A DNA stretch of 44,523 bases from Streptomyces sp. PsTaAH-137. Lineage in GTDB: Bacteria > Actinomycetota > Actinomycetes > Streptomycetales > Streptomycetaceae. Position numbers and translations under genes: made by a program. The notes beneath the pieces were generated by a model. The model did not search any database. It was not told where the DNA came from and saw only the letters and a program-made list of their open reading frames with translations. This document shows, one piece after another, positions 25,481-33,608 of this stretch (its first letter is position 1; each line of letters opens with the position of its first letter). The stretch spans positions 1-44,523 of the forward strand of contig NZ_QLLY01000031.1 in the NCBI RefSeq assembly GCF_003259365.1. The letters are read 5' to 3'.

Positions 25481-25501
25481 CCCCCGCCACCCCAACACCC
25501 G

Positions 25502-26665
25502 TCACCCCAACACCCGCGACTCCACCACCGGCAACCCCTTCTCCCACCAGTGATCAAACCGCCGATAAGCCGCGACATCCCGCCCCACCAGCAGCGCGCA
25601 AACCCCCCGAGCCTCCCCCCGAAGCACTCCCCACTCCCCCTCCGTGAGCGCCCGGAAAGCAGAAACCTCGACCCCATCCCCCTCCGGCGCCATCCGCCAC
25701 ACCCCGGCGACAAACCCGTCCACGAGCACCGTGGGCAACACATCCCCGTTCACCCGCGTCACCACCTTCCGGTACGCGCCCGGCAGCACCCGCCCCCGAT
25801 CCGCGTACGCCAGCAACACGCTGTCCCACATGCCCAGCAACCGAGGCGGCGCCGCCACCCCCTCCCCGGGCAGCACCCCGCCGGGAACGTCGTACAGCAC
25901 CTCACCCCCGGGCCCCTCCAGCTCCACCAGATCGGCGCCGAGCGCCTCCCGCACCCGCCCCTTCTGCACGAGCCCGAACTGCGCGATGTCCGCCACGGAC
26001 GCGGGCCCGAACCCCGCGAGATAGCGCCGCACCAGCACCCACATCCCCTCCGCCACGGCCCCCGGATCCGCCAGCTCGGGCCGCCGCTCCGCCCCCGCGG
26101 CGACAAAGAGCTGCCGCCCCGCCGAGACGTACCCCCAGGGCGCGTCCGCCACCGGCGCGTGCCACAGCGGCGCCCACTGCCGCAGCATCCGCCACGCGGG
26201 CCGCGCCACCTCCGGCGCGATGCCCCCACCGCGCCCGGCCAGCCACTCCCCCAACTCCCCCGCCCCGCGCGGCACACCGGCCAGCTCAAGAAGCTCCGGC
26301 AGCAGCCGCGCCGCGTCCGACTCCGTGAGCCCCGACGCCGTGAACCGCCGGTCCCGCAGCCGCGCACCCCGTACGGTCGGCTCCACGGCGGCCCGCAGCG
26401 CCGGATAGTCGTCGACGTGCACCGCGTGCAGCGTGATCCGCATCAGCGTCGACTTCACCACCCGGAAAGCGGCGAACGCGGCGTCCAGCTCCTCGGCCCG
26501 GAACCCCGCCACCCGGTTCCACAGCGCCACATACGGTGAAGCGGGCTGCTGCGCCTGGAGCGCCACAACCCGCCGTACCGCGTCCTCGACCCCGATGTCC
26601 GCCCGCTCCAGCAGCAACTGCCGTGCGAGAGTGGCCCGGTTGAGGGCGAGAGCACTGATCGTCAT
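25502..26665 (-). CDS. AlkZ/YcaQ-like winged-helix DNA-binding protein
   Basis: The 387-residue protein belongs to the HTH_42 (PF06224) family, whose characterised members AlkZ and YcaQ are DNA glycosylases that excise bulky alkyl adducts and unhook crosslinks. The catalytic Q-x-Q motif of that family is visible as LQAQQPASPYVALWNR near residue 42. The length agrees with the family. Actinobacteria carry several such genes, and only some are proven glycosylases. The ATG at 26665 gives MTISALALNRATLARQ; an ATG at 26674 and a GTG at 26680 are alternatives. It starts 31 bp after hemB on the same strand and may be co-transcribed with it. Confidence 0.8.
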   Translation of the reverse strand: MTISALALNRATLARQLLLERADIGVEDAVRRVVALQAQQPASPYVALWNRVAGFRAEELDAAFAAFRVVKSTLMRITLHAVHVDDYPALRAAVEPTVRGARLRDRRFTASGLTESDAARLLPELLELAGVPRGAGELGEWLAGRGGGIAPEVARPAWRMLRQWAPLWHAPVADAPWGYVSAGRQLFVAAGAERRPELADPGAVAEGMWVLVRRYLAGFGPASVADIAQFGLVQKGRVREALGADLVELEGPGGEVLYDVPGGVLPGEGVAAPPRLLGMWDSVLLAYADRGRVLPGAYRKVVTRVNGDVLPTVLVDGFVAGVWRMAPEGDGVEVSAFRALTEGEWGVLRGEARGVCALLVGRDVAAYRRFDHWWEKGLPVVESRVLG

Positions 26666-26696
26666 GCCGGGCATTGTCACCCGGCGGGCACCGGTC

Positions 26697-27686
26697 CTAC
26701 AGCTTCCGCGCCACCTCGGTCGCCCAGTACGTGAGAATCATGCTCGCGCCCGCGCGCTTGATCCCGGTCAGCGACTCCATGATCGCCTGGTCCCGGTCGA
26801 TCCAGCCGCGCTGCGCCGCCGCCTCGATCATCGCGTACTCACCACTGATCTGGTACGCGGCGACCGGCACGTCCGACGCCTCTGCGACCTTCGCCAGGAT
26901 GTCCAGGTAGGGCCCGGCCGGCTTGACCATCACCATGTCGGCGCCCTCCTCCAGGTCGAGCGCCAGCTCCCGCAGCGACTCCCGGGCGTTGGCCGGGTCC
27001 TGCTGGTACGTCTTGCGGTCGCCCTGGAGCGACGACGCCACGGCCTCGCGGAACGGGCCGAAGAAGGCGGAGGAGTACTTCACCGAGTACGCGAGCACGC
27101 CCACGTCCTCGCGCCCGATCTGGTCCAACGCGTCGCGGATGACGCCGATCTGACCGTCCATCATGCCGCTCGGGCCGACCACGTGCGCGCCCGCGTCGGC
27201 CTGCACCTGCGCCATCTCGGCGTACCGCTCAAGGGTCGCGTCGTTGTCGACCCGGCCCTGCTCGTCGAGGACGCCGCAGTGCCCGTGGTCGGTGAACTCG
27301 TCCAGGCACAGGTCGGACATGACGATGAGGTCGTCGCCCACCTCGGCCCGCACATCGCGCAGCGCGACCTGGAGAATCCCGTCGGCGTCGGTGCCGACGG
27401 TGCCCGCCGCGTCCTTCTTCTCGTCCAGCGGCACACCGAACAGCATGATCGCGGAGACGCCCGCCTCGACGGCCTCGGCCGCCGCCTTCTTCAGGGAGTC
27501 ACGGGTGTGCTGGTACACGCCCGGCATCGAACCGATCTCCTGCGGCGCGTCGATCCCCTCGCGCACGAACGCGGGCAGGATCAGGTCGGCCGGATGCAGC
27601 CGGTTCTCGGCGACCATGCGCCGCATCACGGGAGTCGTCCGCAGCCGCCGGGGCCGGGAACCGGGGAAAGAGCCGTACCGAGTCAC
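26697..27686 (-). CDS. hemB: HemB, delta-aminolevulinic acid dehydratase (porphobilinogen synthase)
   Basis: The 329-residue enzyme joins two 5-aminolevulinate molecules to porphobilinogen in the cytoplasm. The metal loop MSDLCLDEFTDHGHCG carries two of the three Cys seen in zinc-type enzymes, the third being Asp. The two active-site Lys regions are YSVKYSSAFFGPFREA and MVMVKPAGPYLDI. The GTG at 27686 is preceded by GAGGTGACA and gives the typical MTRYGSFPGSRPRRLR. A hairpin separates it from the hemD operon upstream, so it has its own promoter, in which four GTAC boxes are spaced by 10 bp. Confidence 0.97.
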   Translation of the reverse strand: MTRYGSFPGSRPRRLRTTPVMRRMVAENRLHPADLILPAFVREGIDAPQEIGSMPGVYQHTRDSLKKAAAEAVEAGVSAIMLFGVPLDEKKDAAGTVGTDADGILQVALRDVRAEVGDDLIVMSDLCLDEFTDHGHCGVLDEQGRVDNDATLERYAEMAQVQADAGAHVVGPSGMMDGQIGVIRDALDQIGREDVGVLAYSVKYSSAFFGPFREAVASSLQGDRKTYQQDPANARESLRELALDLEEGADMVMVKPAGPYLDILAKVAEASDVPVAAYQISGEYAMIEAAAQRGWIDRDQAIMESLTGIKRAGASMILTYWATEVARKL

Positions 27687-27700
27687 TGCACTGTCACCTC

Positions 27701-27734
27701 GTACCTACACGTACTTCTACGTACCAACACGTAC
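27701..27734. promoter_or_regulatory. Four GTAC boxes at 10-bp spacing upstream of hemB
   Basis: GTAC begins at 27701, 27711, 27721 and 27731, with the larger 20-bp unit GTACCTACACGTAC/GTACCAACACGTAC repeated. All four lie on one face of the helix, starting 15 bp from the hemB start codon. No known Streptomyces regulator comes to mind. Confidence 0.5.
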
Positions 27735-27749
27735 TCATGAAAACGAAGC

Positions 27750-27787
27750 GGGGCGGGCCCCCGGCACAGCACCGGGAAACCCGCCCC
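27750..27787 (-). terminator. Terminator of the rex-hem operon
   Basis: Arms GGGGCGGG (27750-27757) and CCCGCCCC (27780-27787), with an inner CCGG pairing, lie 12 bp past the hemD stop. Confidence 0.75.
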
Positions 27788-27798
27788 TCACCTCTGTC

Positions 27799-29478
27799 CT
27801 ACGGCGCCGCGCGGCGCCTGCGCGCCCCCGGCCTCCGCTCGCTCGGCCGGGTCACCGGGTCACCGGCCTCGATGGCGGCGAGCCGGCGCCGGGCACCGAA
27901 GTCGGCCAGCGCGGCGGCCAGCTTGGTGACGGACGGCTCGGGAGCCATCACGTCCACCCGCAGCCCGTGCTCCTCGGCCGTCTTGGCGGTGGCCGGACCG
28001 ATGCAGGCGATGACCGTCACGTTGTGCGGCTTGCCCGCGATACCCACCAGGTTCCGCACGGTGGACGACGACGTGAACAGCACCGCGTCGAAGCCACCGC
28101 CCTTGATCGCCTCACGCGTCTCGGCGGGGGGCGGCGAGGCGCGCACGGTCCGGTACGCGGTGACGTCGTCGACCTCCCAGCCCAGCTCGATCAGACCGGC
28201 GACCAGCGTCTCGGTCGCGATGTCGGCGCGCGGCAGGAAGACCCGGTCGATCGGGTCGAAGACCGGGTCGTACGGCGGCCAGTCCTCCAGGAGACCGGCG
28301 GCCGACTGCTCACCGCTGGGCACCAGGTCGGGCTTCACGCCGAACGCGATCAGCGCGTTCGCCGTCTGCTCGCCGACTGCGGCGACCTTGATCCCGGCGA
28401 AGGCGCGGGCGTCGAGCCCGTACTCCTCGAACTTCTCGCGTACGGCCTTCACGGCGTTGACCGACGTGAAGGCGATCCACTCGTAGCGGCCGGTGACCAG
28501 GCCCTTGACCGCGCGCTCCATCTGCTGCGGGGTGCGCGGCGGCTCGACGGCGATCGTCGGGACCTCGTGCGGCACCGCGCCGTAGGAGCGGAGCTGGTCG
28601 GAGAGCGACGCCGCCTGCTCCTTGGTCCGGGGCACGAGCACCCGCCAGCCGAACAGCGGCTTCGACTCGAACCAGGACAGCTGGTCGCGCTGGGCGGTGG
28701 CACTGCGCTCCCCGACCACGGCTATCACCGGCCGGTTGCCCTCCGGCGACGGCAGCACCTTGGCCTGCTTGAAGGTCTGCGCGATGGTGCCGAGCGTGGC
28801 GGACCACGTCTTCTGCCGCGTCGTCGTCCCCGCGACCGTCACCGACAGCGGGGTGTCGGGCTTGCGGCCCGCGGCGACCAGCTCACCGGCGGCCGCGGCC
28901 ACCGAGTCGAGCGTCGTCGACACCACGACCGTGCAGTCGGACGCGCCGACCTCGGTCCAGCAGCGGTCCGAGGCGGTACGGGCGTCCACGAACCGGACGT
29001 CGGTGCCCTCGGCGTCCCGCAGCGGCACACCGGCGTACGCGGGCACACCCACGGCCGCGGCGATGCCCGGGACGACCTCGAAGCCGATGCCCTGCGCGGC
29101 GCACGCGAGCATCTCCTCGGCCGCGTACGTGTCGAGCCCGGGGTCCCCCGTGACCGCACGCACGACCCGCTTGCCGCCCCGCGCGGCCTCCATGACAAGA
29201 TTGGCCCAGTCCCTCAGAGCCGGGACCGCGACGGCAGTTGACGCCTCGTCAGCGAGGCCCGTCTGCGCCGGCGCGCCCGTCGAGTCGAGGACGGTCACGC
29301 CTGCCCTGGCATGCGTACGCACGACGTCGAGCACTTCGGGCTCGGCGATCAGCACATCCGCTCGGGTCAGGGCTTCCACGGCCCGTAGGGTCAGCAGTCC
29401 TGGATCACCGGGACCGGCACCCAGGAAGGTGACGTGCCCAGGTGCACAGGCGGTCGATTCAGCGGTGGTGGGGCTCAA
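27799..29478 (-). CDS. hemD: Fused uroporphyrinogen-III C-methyltransferase / uroporphyrinogen-III synthase
   Basis: The 559-residue fusion has an N-terminal SAM-dependent methyltransferase (CobA/SUMT type, about 10-250, starting FLGAGPGDPGLLTLRA) and a C-terminal HemD synthase (about 265-545). HemD closes hydroxymethylbilane to uroporphyrinogen III; the methylase can divert this to siroheme or cobalamin precursors. The fusion is usual in Streptomyces. The start is a TTG at 29478 overlapping the hemC stop (TTGA), giving MSPTTAEST. It is the last gene of the rex-hemA-hemC-hemD operon. One stretch inside the gene (29238-29252) resembles the cluster operator but is coding. Confidence 0.95.
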   Translation of the reverse strand: MSPTTAESTACAPGHVTFLGAGPGDPGLLTLRAVEALTRADVLIAEPEVLDVVRTHARAGVTVLDSTGAPAQTGLADEASTAVAVPALRDWANLVMEAARGGKRVVRAVTGDPGLDTYAAEEMLACAAQGIGFEVVPGIAAAVGVPAYAGVPLRDAEGTDVRFVDARTASDRCWTEVGASDCTVVVSTTLDSVAAAAGELVAAGRKPDTPLSVTVAGTTTRQKTWSATLGTIAQTFKQAKVLPSPEGNRPVIAVVGERSATAQRDQLSWFESKPLFGWRVLVPRTKEQAASLSDQLRSYGAVPHEVPTIAVEPPRTPQQMERAVKGLVTGRYEWIAFTSVNAVKAVREKFEEYGLDARAFAGIKVAAVGEQTANALIAFGVKPDLVPSGEQSAAGLLEDWPPYDPVFDPIDRVFLPRADIATETLVAGLIELGWEVDDVTAYRTVRASPPPAETREAIKGGGFDAVLFTSSSTVRNLVGIAGKPHNVTVIACIGPATAKTAEEHGLRVDVMAPEPSVTKLAAALADFGARRRLAAIEAGDPVTRPSERRPGARRRRAAP

Positions 29479-30437
29479 AGTGCTCGCTCCCCCATCAGAC
29501 CGGCCGCACCCTTGGCCAGCATCTCGGCGGCGAGTTCCCGCCCGAGCGCCAGCGCCTCGTCCTCCGACGAGGGCACGGGACCGGTGGTGGTCAGCTGCAC
29601 CAGCTCGGAGCCGTCGGTGGTGCCGACGACGCCGCGCAGGCGCATTTCCTTGGCAATCTGCCCGTCGGCCAGCAGGTCGGCCAGCGCACCCACAGGTGCG
29701 CTGCAGCCGGCCTCCAGGGCGGCGAGCAGGGACCGCTCGGCGGTCACGGCGGCCCGGGTGAACGGGTCGTCGAGTTCTCCGAGCGCGGCGACGAGTTCAC
29801 CGTTGTTCACGGTGCACTCGACTGCCAGAGCCCCCTGTCCGGGGGCGGGCAGGACGATGTCGGTGGAGAGGAAGTCGCTGACCTCCGCGCTCCGACCGAT
29901 GCGGTTGAGCCCGGCGGCCGCCAGCACGACGGCGTCCAGCTCACCCTTCTCGACGTAACCGATGCGGGTGTCGATGTTCCCGCGGATCGGCACGGTCTCG
30001 ATGCGCATGCCGTGGCTGCGTGCGTACGCGTTCAGCTGCGCCATCCGGCGCGGCGAACCGGTGCCCACGCGCGCCCCGGCCGGCAGCTCGGTGAACGTCA
30101 GGCCGTCCCGGGCTATGAGCACGTCGCGCGGGTCCTCGCGCTGCGGCAGCGCCGCCAGCACAAGACCCTCGGGCTGCGCGGTCGGCAGGTCCTTGAGCGA
30201 GTGCACGGCGAAGTCCACCTCACCGCGCTCCAGCGCGTCGCGCAGCGCCGTCACGAAGACGCCGGTGCCGCCGATCTGCGCGAGGTGCTCACGGGACGTG
30301 TCGCCGTACGTCGTGATCTCGACCAGCTCGACCTCGCGGCCGGTCAACTGCCGTACGGCTTCGGCTACATGCCCCGACTGGGACATGGCGAGCTTGCTGC
30401 GCCGGGTGCCCAGCCGCAGTGCCCTCTCGGCGGTCAT
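29475..30437 (-). CDS. hemC: HemC, hydroxymethylbilane synthase (porphobilinogen deaminase)
   Basis: The 320-residue enzyme polymerises four porphobilinogen units. The start LRLGTRRSKLAMSQS and the dipyrromethane cofactor Cys in LEAGCSAPVGA (near 246) identify it. Its ATG overlaps the hemA stop by 4 bp, and its own stop overlaps the hemD start, so translation of the three hem genes is coupled. Confidence 0.97.
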   Translation of the reverse strand: MTAERALRLGTRRSKLAMSQSGHVAEAVRQLTGREVELVEITTYGDTSREHLAQIGGTGVFVTALRDALERGEVDFAVHSLKDLPTAQPEGLVLAALPQREDPRDVLIARDGLTFTELPAGARVGTGSPRRMAQLNAYARSHGMRIETVPIRGNIDTRIGYVEKGELDAVVLAAAGLNRIGRSAEVSDFLSTDIVLPAPGQGALAVECTVNNGELVAALGELDDPFTRAAVTAERSLLAALEAGCSAPVGALADLLADGQIAKEMRLRGVVGTTDGSELVQLTTTGPVPSSEDEALALGRELAAEMLAKGAAGLMGERAL

Positions 30438-32089
30438 GCCGGGCCTCGATTCTTGCCTGCCGTGCCGGTTGCGGATTCACGGTCTTGGGGGGTTGCCCGG
30501 GAGACGGAGTCGACCGTCTCCTGGTCCAGGTCGAAAAGGGTGCGCAGCGCGTCCGCGTACCCGGCGCCACCGGGCTCGGCCGCGAGCTGCTTGACCCGCA
30601 CGGTCGGTGCGTGGAGGAGCTTGTCCACCACGCGCCGCACGGTCTGGGTGATCTCCGCGCGCTGCTTGCCGTCGAGGCCGGGCAGCCGCCCGTCGAGCCG
30701 CGCGATCTCACTGGCCACGACGTCCGCGGCCATGGTGCGCAGCGCGATGACCGTCGGCGTGATGGTCGCCGCGCGCTGCGCGGCGCCGAACGCGGTGACC
30801 TCCTCGGCCACCAGCGCCCGCACCTGGTCCACGTCGGCCGCCATGGGGGCGTCGGCCGAGGCGTCGGCGAGCGACTCGATGTCGACGAGGCGGACCCCGT
30901 CGATGCGGTGCGCGGCGGCATCAATGTCCCGCGGCATCGCCAGGTCGAGCAGGGCCAGGGCGACATCGCGCACGGGCCCGGGAGTCCGCTCGCGCCGCAT
31001 CTCCGGTACGCGGCCCACGGCGGCCAGCGCCGCGATGGCGTCCGCCTCCGAGGCCTCGGGGGCCTGCGTCCGGCGGCCCGGAGCGTTGTCCACCCAGGCG
31101 CCGTGCTGCTCCAGCTCGGCGGCGTCGAACCCGGCGACGGCGGCCTCGCCCTCGACGGAGAACCCGCCGCGGACCACCTCGACCGGACAGGCGTCGGGGC
31201 CGGCCTTGCCGCTGCCGGACGTCGTGGGGGCGGGCACCTCGGCGCCCGCGGTGGGGGTGCGTCCGGCGACGGCCGCGCGCACCGCGTCGGCGGTCAGCAC
31301 CAGGCCGGTGGCGCCGGTGCAGGAGATGGCGACGTCGGCACGTGTCAGTTCGTCCGCCACCGCGCTCATCGCGACGGCCCGGGCGGCGGCCCCGCCCTCC
31401 TGGAGGATCTCGACGAGCCGGTCGGCCCGCTCGGCGGTGCGGTTGGCGACGACGACCTCGGCGACCCCTGCCCGCGCGAGCGTGGCGGCGGCCAGCGAGG
31501 ACATCGACCCGGCGCCGATGACCAGGGCGCGCTTCCCGGCCGCCCAGTCCTCCACCGGCCGCGCCAGCGCGAGCTGTTCGAGGCCGAAGGTGACGAGCGA
31601 CTGACCGGCGCGGTCGATGCCGGTCTCCGAGTGGGCCCGCTTGCCGACCCGCAGCGCCTGCTGGAAGAGATCGTTGAGGAGCTTGCCCGCGGAGTGCAGC
31701 TCCTGGGCGCGCGCCAGGGTGTCCTTGATCTGGCCGAGGATCTGGCCCTCGCCCACGACCATCGAGTCGAGCCCGCACGCCACCGAGAACAGGTGGTGCA
31801 CCGCCCGGTCCTCGTAGTGCACGTACAGATAGGGAGTGAGCTCGTCGAGCCCCACACCGCTGTGCTGCGCGAGCAGCGTCGACAGCTCGGCGACACCGGC
31901 GTGGAACTTGTCCACGTCCGCGTACAGCTCGATGCGGTTGCAGGTGGCGAGCACCGCGGCCTCGGCGGCCGGTTCGGCGGCGAGGGTGTCCTGGAGCAGC
32001 TTGGCCTGGGTGTCCGCGTGCAGCGCGGCCCGCTCCAGAACGCTGACCGGGGCGCTGCGGTGGCTCAGTCCGACGACGAGGAGGCTCAT
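30434..32089 (-). CDS. hemA: HemA, glutamyl-tRNA reductase
   Basis: The 551-residue NADPH-dependent enzyme reduces glutamyl-tRNA to glutamate-1-semialdehyde, the first committed step of tetrapyrrole synthesis. The start MSLLVVGLSHRSAPVSVLE and the nucleophilic Cys50 in LATCNRIELY are canonical; the NADPH domain follows with IGAGSMSSLAA. Compared with the usual 420-450 residues, it carries a long Ala/Gly/Pro-rich insertion at about 280-370 (GEAAVAGFDAAELEQHG region), a feature of Streptomyces enzymes. The ATG overlaps the rex stop (ATGA). Rex repression at the operon promoter ties haem synthesis to the NADH/NAD ratio. Confidence 0.97.
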   Translation of the reverse strand: MSLLVVGLSHRSAPVSVLERAALHADTQAKLLQDTLAAEPAAEAAVLATCNRIELYADVDKFHAGVAELSTLLAQHSGVGLDELTPYLYVHYEDRAVHHLFSVACGLDSMVVGEGQILGQIKDTLARAQELHSAGKLLNDLFQQALRVGKRAHSETGIDRAGQSLVTFGLEQLALARPVEDWAAGKRALVIGAGSMSSLAAATLARAGVAEVVVANRTAERADRLVEILQEGGAAARAVAMSAVADELTRADVAISCTGATGLVLTADAVRAAVAGRTPTAGAEVPAPTTSGSGKAGPDACPVEVVRGGFSVEGEAAVAGFDAAELEQHGAWVDNAPGRRTQAPEASEADAIAALAAVGRVPEMRRERTPGPVRDVALALLDLAMPRDIDAAAHRIDGVRLVDIESLADASADAPMAADVDQVRALVAEEVTAFGAAQRAATITPTVIALRTMAADVVASEIARLDGRLPGLDGKQRAEITQTVRRVVDKLLHAPTVRVKQLAAEPGGAGYADALRTLFDLDQETVDSVSRATPQDRESATGTAGKNRGPA

Positions 32090-32892
32090 GCCGGCATCAC
32101 GGCGGGCACGTCCCCGTCGGGTCCCTTGCGGTTCTTCTCGGCCGACTGCGCGGCGGGCTTGGTGACCTTGGCGGCCGGGCCCTCGACGCCGACGGCGCCC
32201 TCGGCGGGGCTCTCCCCGTCGGCGGCGCCCTCGCCGGCCTTGCGCTGCTCGTGGAAGGCGAGGATCTGCAGCTCGATGGAGAGGTCGACCTTGCGCACGT
32301 CGACGCCGTCCGGCACGGACAGCACGGTGGGCGCGAAGTTCAGGATGGAGGTGACACCGGCGGCGACCAGGCGGTCGCAGACCTGCTGCGCGGCACCGGC
32401 CGGGGTCGCGATGACGCCGATGGAGACGCCGTTGTCGTCGATGATCTTCTCGAGCTCGTCGGTGTGCCGCACGGCCATCCCGGCGACCGGCTTTCCGGCC
32501 ATCGCGGGGTCGGCGTCTATCAGCGCGGCGACCCGGAACCCACGGGAGGCGAACCCGCCGTAATTGGCCAGCGCCGCACCGAGGTTACCGATACCGACGA
32601 TCACAACCGGCCAGTCCTGGGTGAGGCCCAGTTCGCGGGAGATCTGGTACACGAGATACTCGACGTCGTAGCCGACACCACGGGTCCCGTACGAACCGAG
32701 GTACGAGAAATCCTTGCGCAGCTTCGCGGAGTTGACCCCCGCCGCGGCCGCGAGCTCCTCGGAGGAGACCGTGGGTACCGAGCGCTCCGACAGTGCGGTC
32801 AGCGCGCGGAGGTACAGCGGAAGCCTGGCGACGGTGGCCTCGGGAATTCCTCGGCTGCGGGTCGCCGGTCGGTGAGTTCGGCCAGTTGCCAC
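32086..32892 (-). CDS. rex: Rex, NADH-sensing transcriptional repressor
   Basis: The 268-residue redox regulator has a winged-helix DNA-binding domain (about 1-85, with SSEELAAAAGVNSAKLRKDFSY spanning the recognition region) and a Rossmann NADH domain (about 90-215, VVIVGIGNLGAALANY). A Gly/Ala/Pro/Lys-rich tail of about 45 residues follows. Rex represses respiratory and haem genes and is released when NADH rises. The GTG at 32892 follows CAGGAGC with good spacing and gives MATGRTHRPATRSRG; the frame is open further up but crosses the operator. It heads the rex-hemA-hemC-hemD operon and has its own Rex operator 75 bp upstream. Confidence 0.97.
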   Translation of the reverse strand: MATGRTHRPATRSRGIPEATVARLPLYLRALTALSERSVPTVSSEELAAAAGVNSAKLRKDFSYLGSYGTRGVGYDVEYLVYQISRELGLTQDWPVVIVGIGNLGAALANYGGFASRGFRVAALIDADPAMAGKPVAGMAVRHTDELEKIIDDNGVSIGVIATPAGAAQQVCDRLVAAGVTSILNFAPTVLSVPDGVDVRKVDLSIELQILAFHEQRKAGEGAADGESPAEGAVGVEGPAAKVTKPAAQSAEKNRKGPDGDVPAVMPA

Positions 32893-32957
32893 GGTGCTCC
32901 TGCGGGTAGAGCGGGGCTGCAGGCGGCCGTTCGTTCCCAGACCGCCCCGTCGAATGC

Positions 32958-32988
32958 AGGCTATGTCTTTGTGAACGCGTGCACAAAG
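32958..32988 (-). promoter_or_regulatory. rex promoter with Rex operator (ROP)
   Basis: The near-palindrome TTGTGAACGCGTGCACAA (core of 32967-32988) matches the known Rex site (TGTGAAC-type half-sites). On the minus strand, TTGTGC (32981-32986) and TAGCCT (32958-32963) are 17 bp apart and would be the -35 and -10, so the operator covers the -35. Only one base pair breaks symmetry in 22 bp. Confidence 0.88.
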
Positions 32989-33212
32989 ATGGTGTCCGAT
33001 TTGCCCGGCCAACGTGACCGGGGTCACGCGCCCCCCGCGCGCTCTGGTGGAACCGGCGCGCAGGCAGCTTCGTTGCTTACCTGATGGGGGCAAAACCGCA
33101 CACACTCCTTACGATCCACGCCCCCGAGACCAAAACCGCCCTCGATCCTAAGCGACTTTTCAGCCTGTTTGGACTCGTCGGTCAGTGACGTGTGCGACGA
33201 CTGTGCGGCCCC

Positions 33213-33491
33213 TCATCCCGTGAGCGCCCGCCGCAGCCGCTCCTCCTTCACGCGCCAGAAGTCGTGCTGCGCCCCGTCCACGAGGACGACCGGGATCTGC
33301 TCCCAGTACAAGCGGTGCAGTTCCGCGTCCTCGGTGATGTCCTTCTTCTCCCAGGACGCTCCGACCTCGGCGCAGACCTTCTCGATCACCTCCTGTGCGT
33401 CGTCGCACAGATGGCACCCGGGCTTCCCGATCAGCGTGACCACCCGGTCGGCTGGATTCTTCTTCTCGCTCCGGCGAAAGATGGGACTCAT
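33213..33491 (-). CDS. Glutaredoxin-family thiol protein
   Basis: The 92-residue thioredoxin-fold protein has the redox motif GCHLC in LIGKPGCHLCDDAQ near residue 24 and the cis-Pro segment QIPVVLVDG. It is of the DUF836/glutaredoxin-like type that sits next to rex in Streptomyces. It may reduce disulphides with mycothiol or thioredoxin. The ATG at 33491 gives MSPIFRRSEKKN; another ATG lies 9 bp upstream. The gap to rex (320 bp) holds the Rex operator and nothing else recognised, so it may be a separate unit. It is divergent from the HAD gene at 33609. Confidence 0.85.
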   Translation of the reverse strand: MSPIFRRSEKKNPADRVVTLIGKPGCHLCDDAQEVIEKVCAEVGASWEKKDITEDAELHRLYWEQIPVVLVDGAQHDFWRVKEERLRRALTG

Positions 33492-33608
33492 ACCGGCCAT
33501 TCTGGCCCCACCTCCGGACCCCTCACGACGCCTGGATTTCACAGAGCGACAGCTTCCCGAAATCCGCTCGACTCCGGAACCACCGAACAAACTGGCTATG
33601 CTCACCGC

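Noticed and set aside
22178..26539. A 1453-codon open frame on the plus strand across afsR, afsS and the AlkZ-like gene
   Set aside because: It is Arg/Pro/Gly-rich shadow sequence in an alternative frame of well-supported genes and crosses repeats; typical of high-GC DNA.
29238..29252. TTGACGCCTCGTCAG, a near match to the cluster operator
   Set aside because: It lies inside hemD coding sequence, far from a promoter, and is most likely chance.
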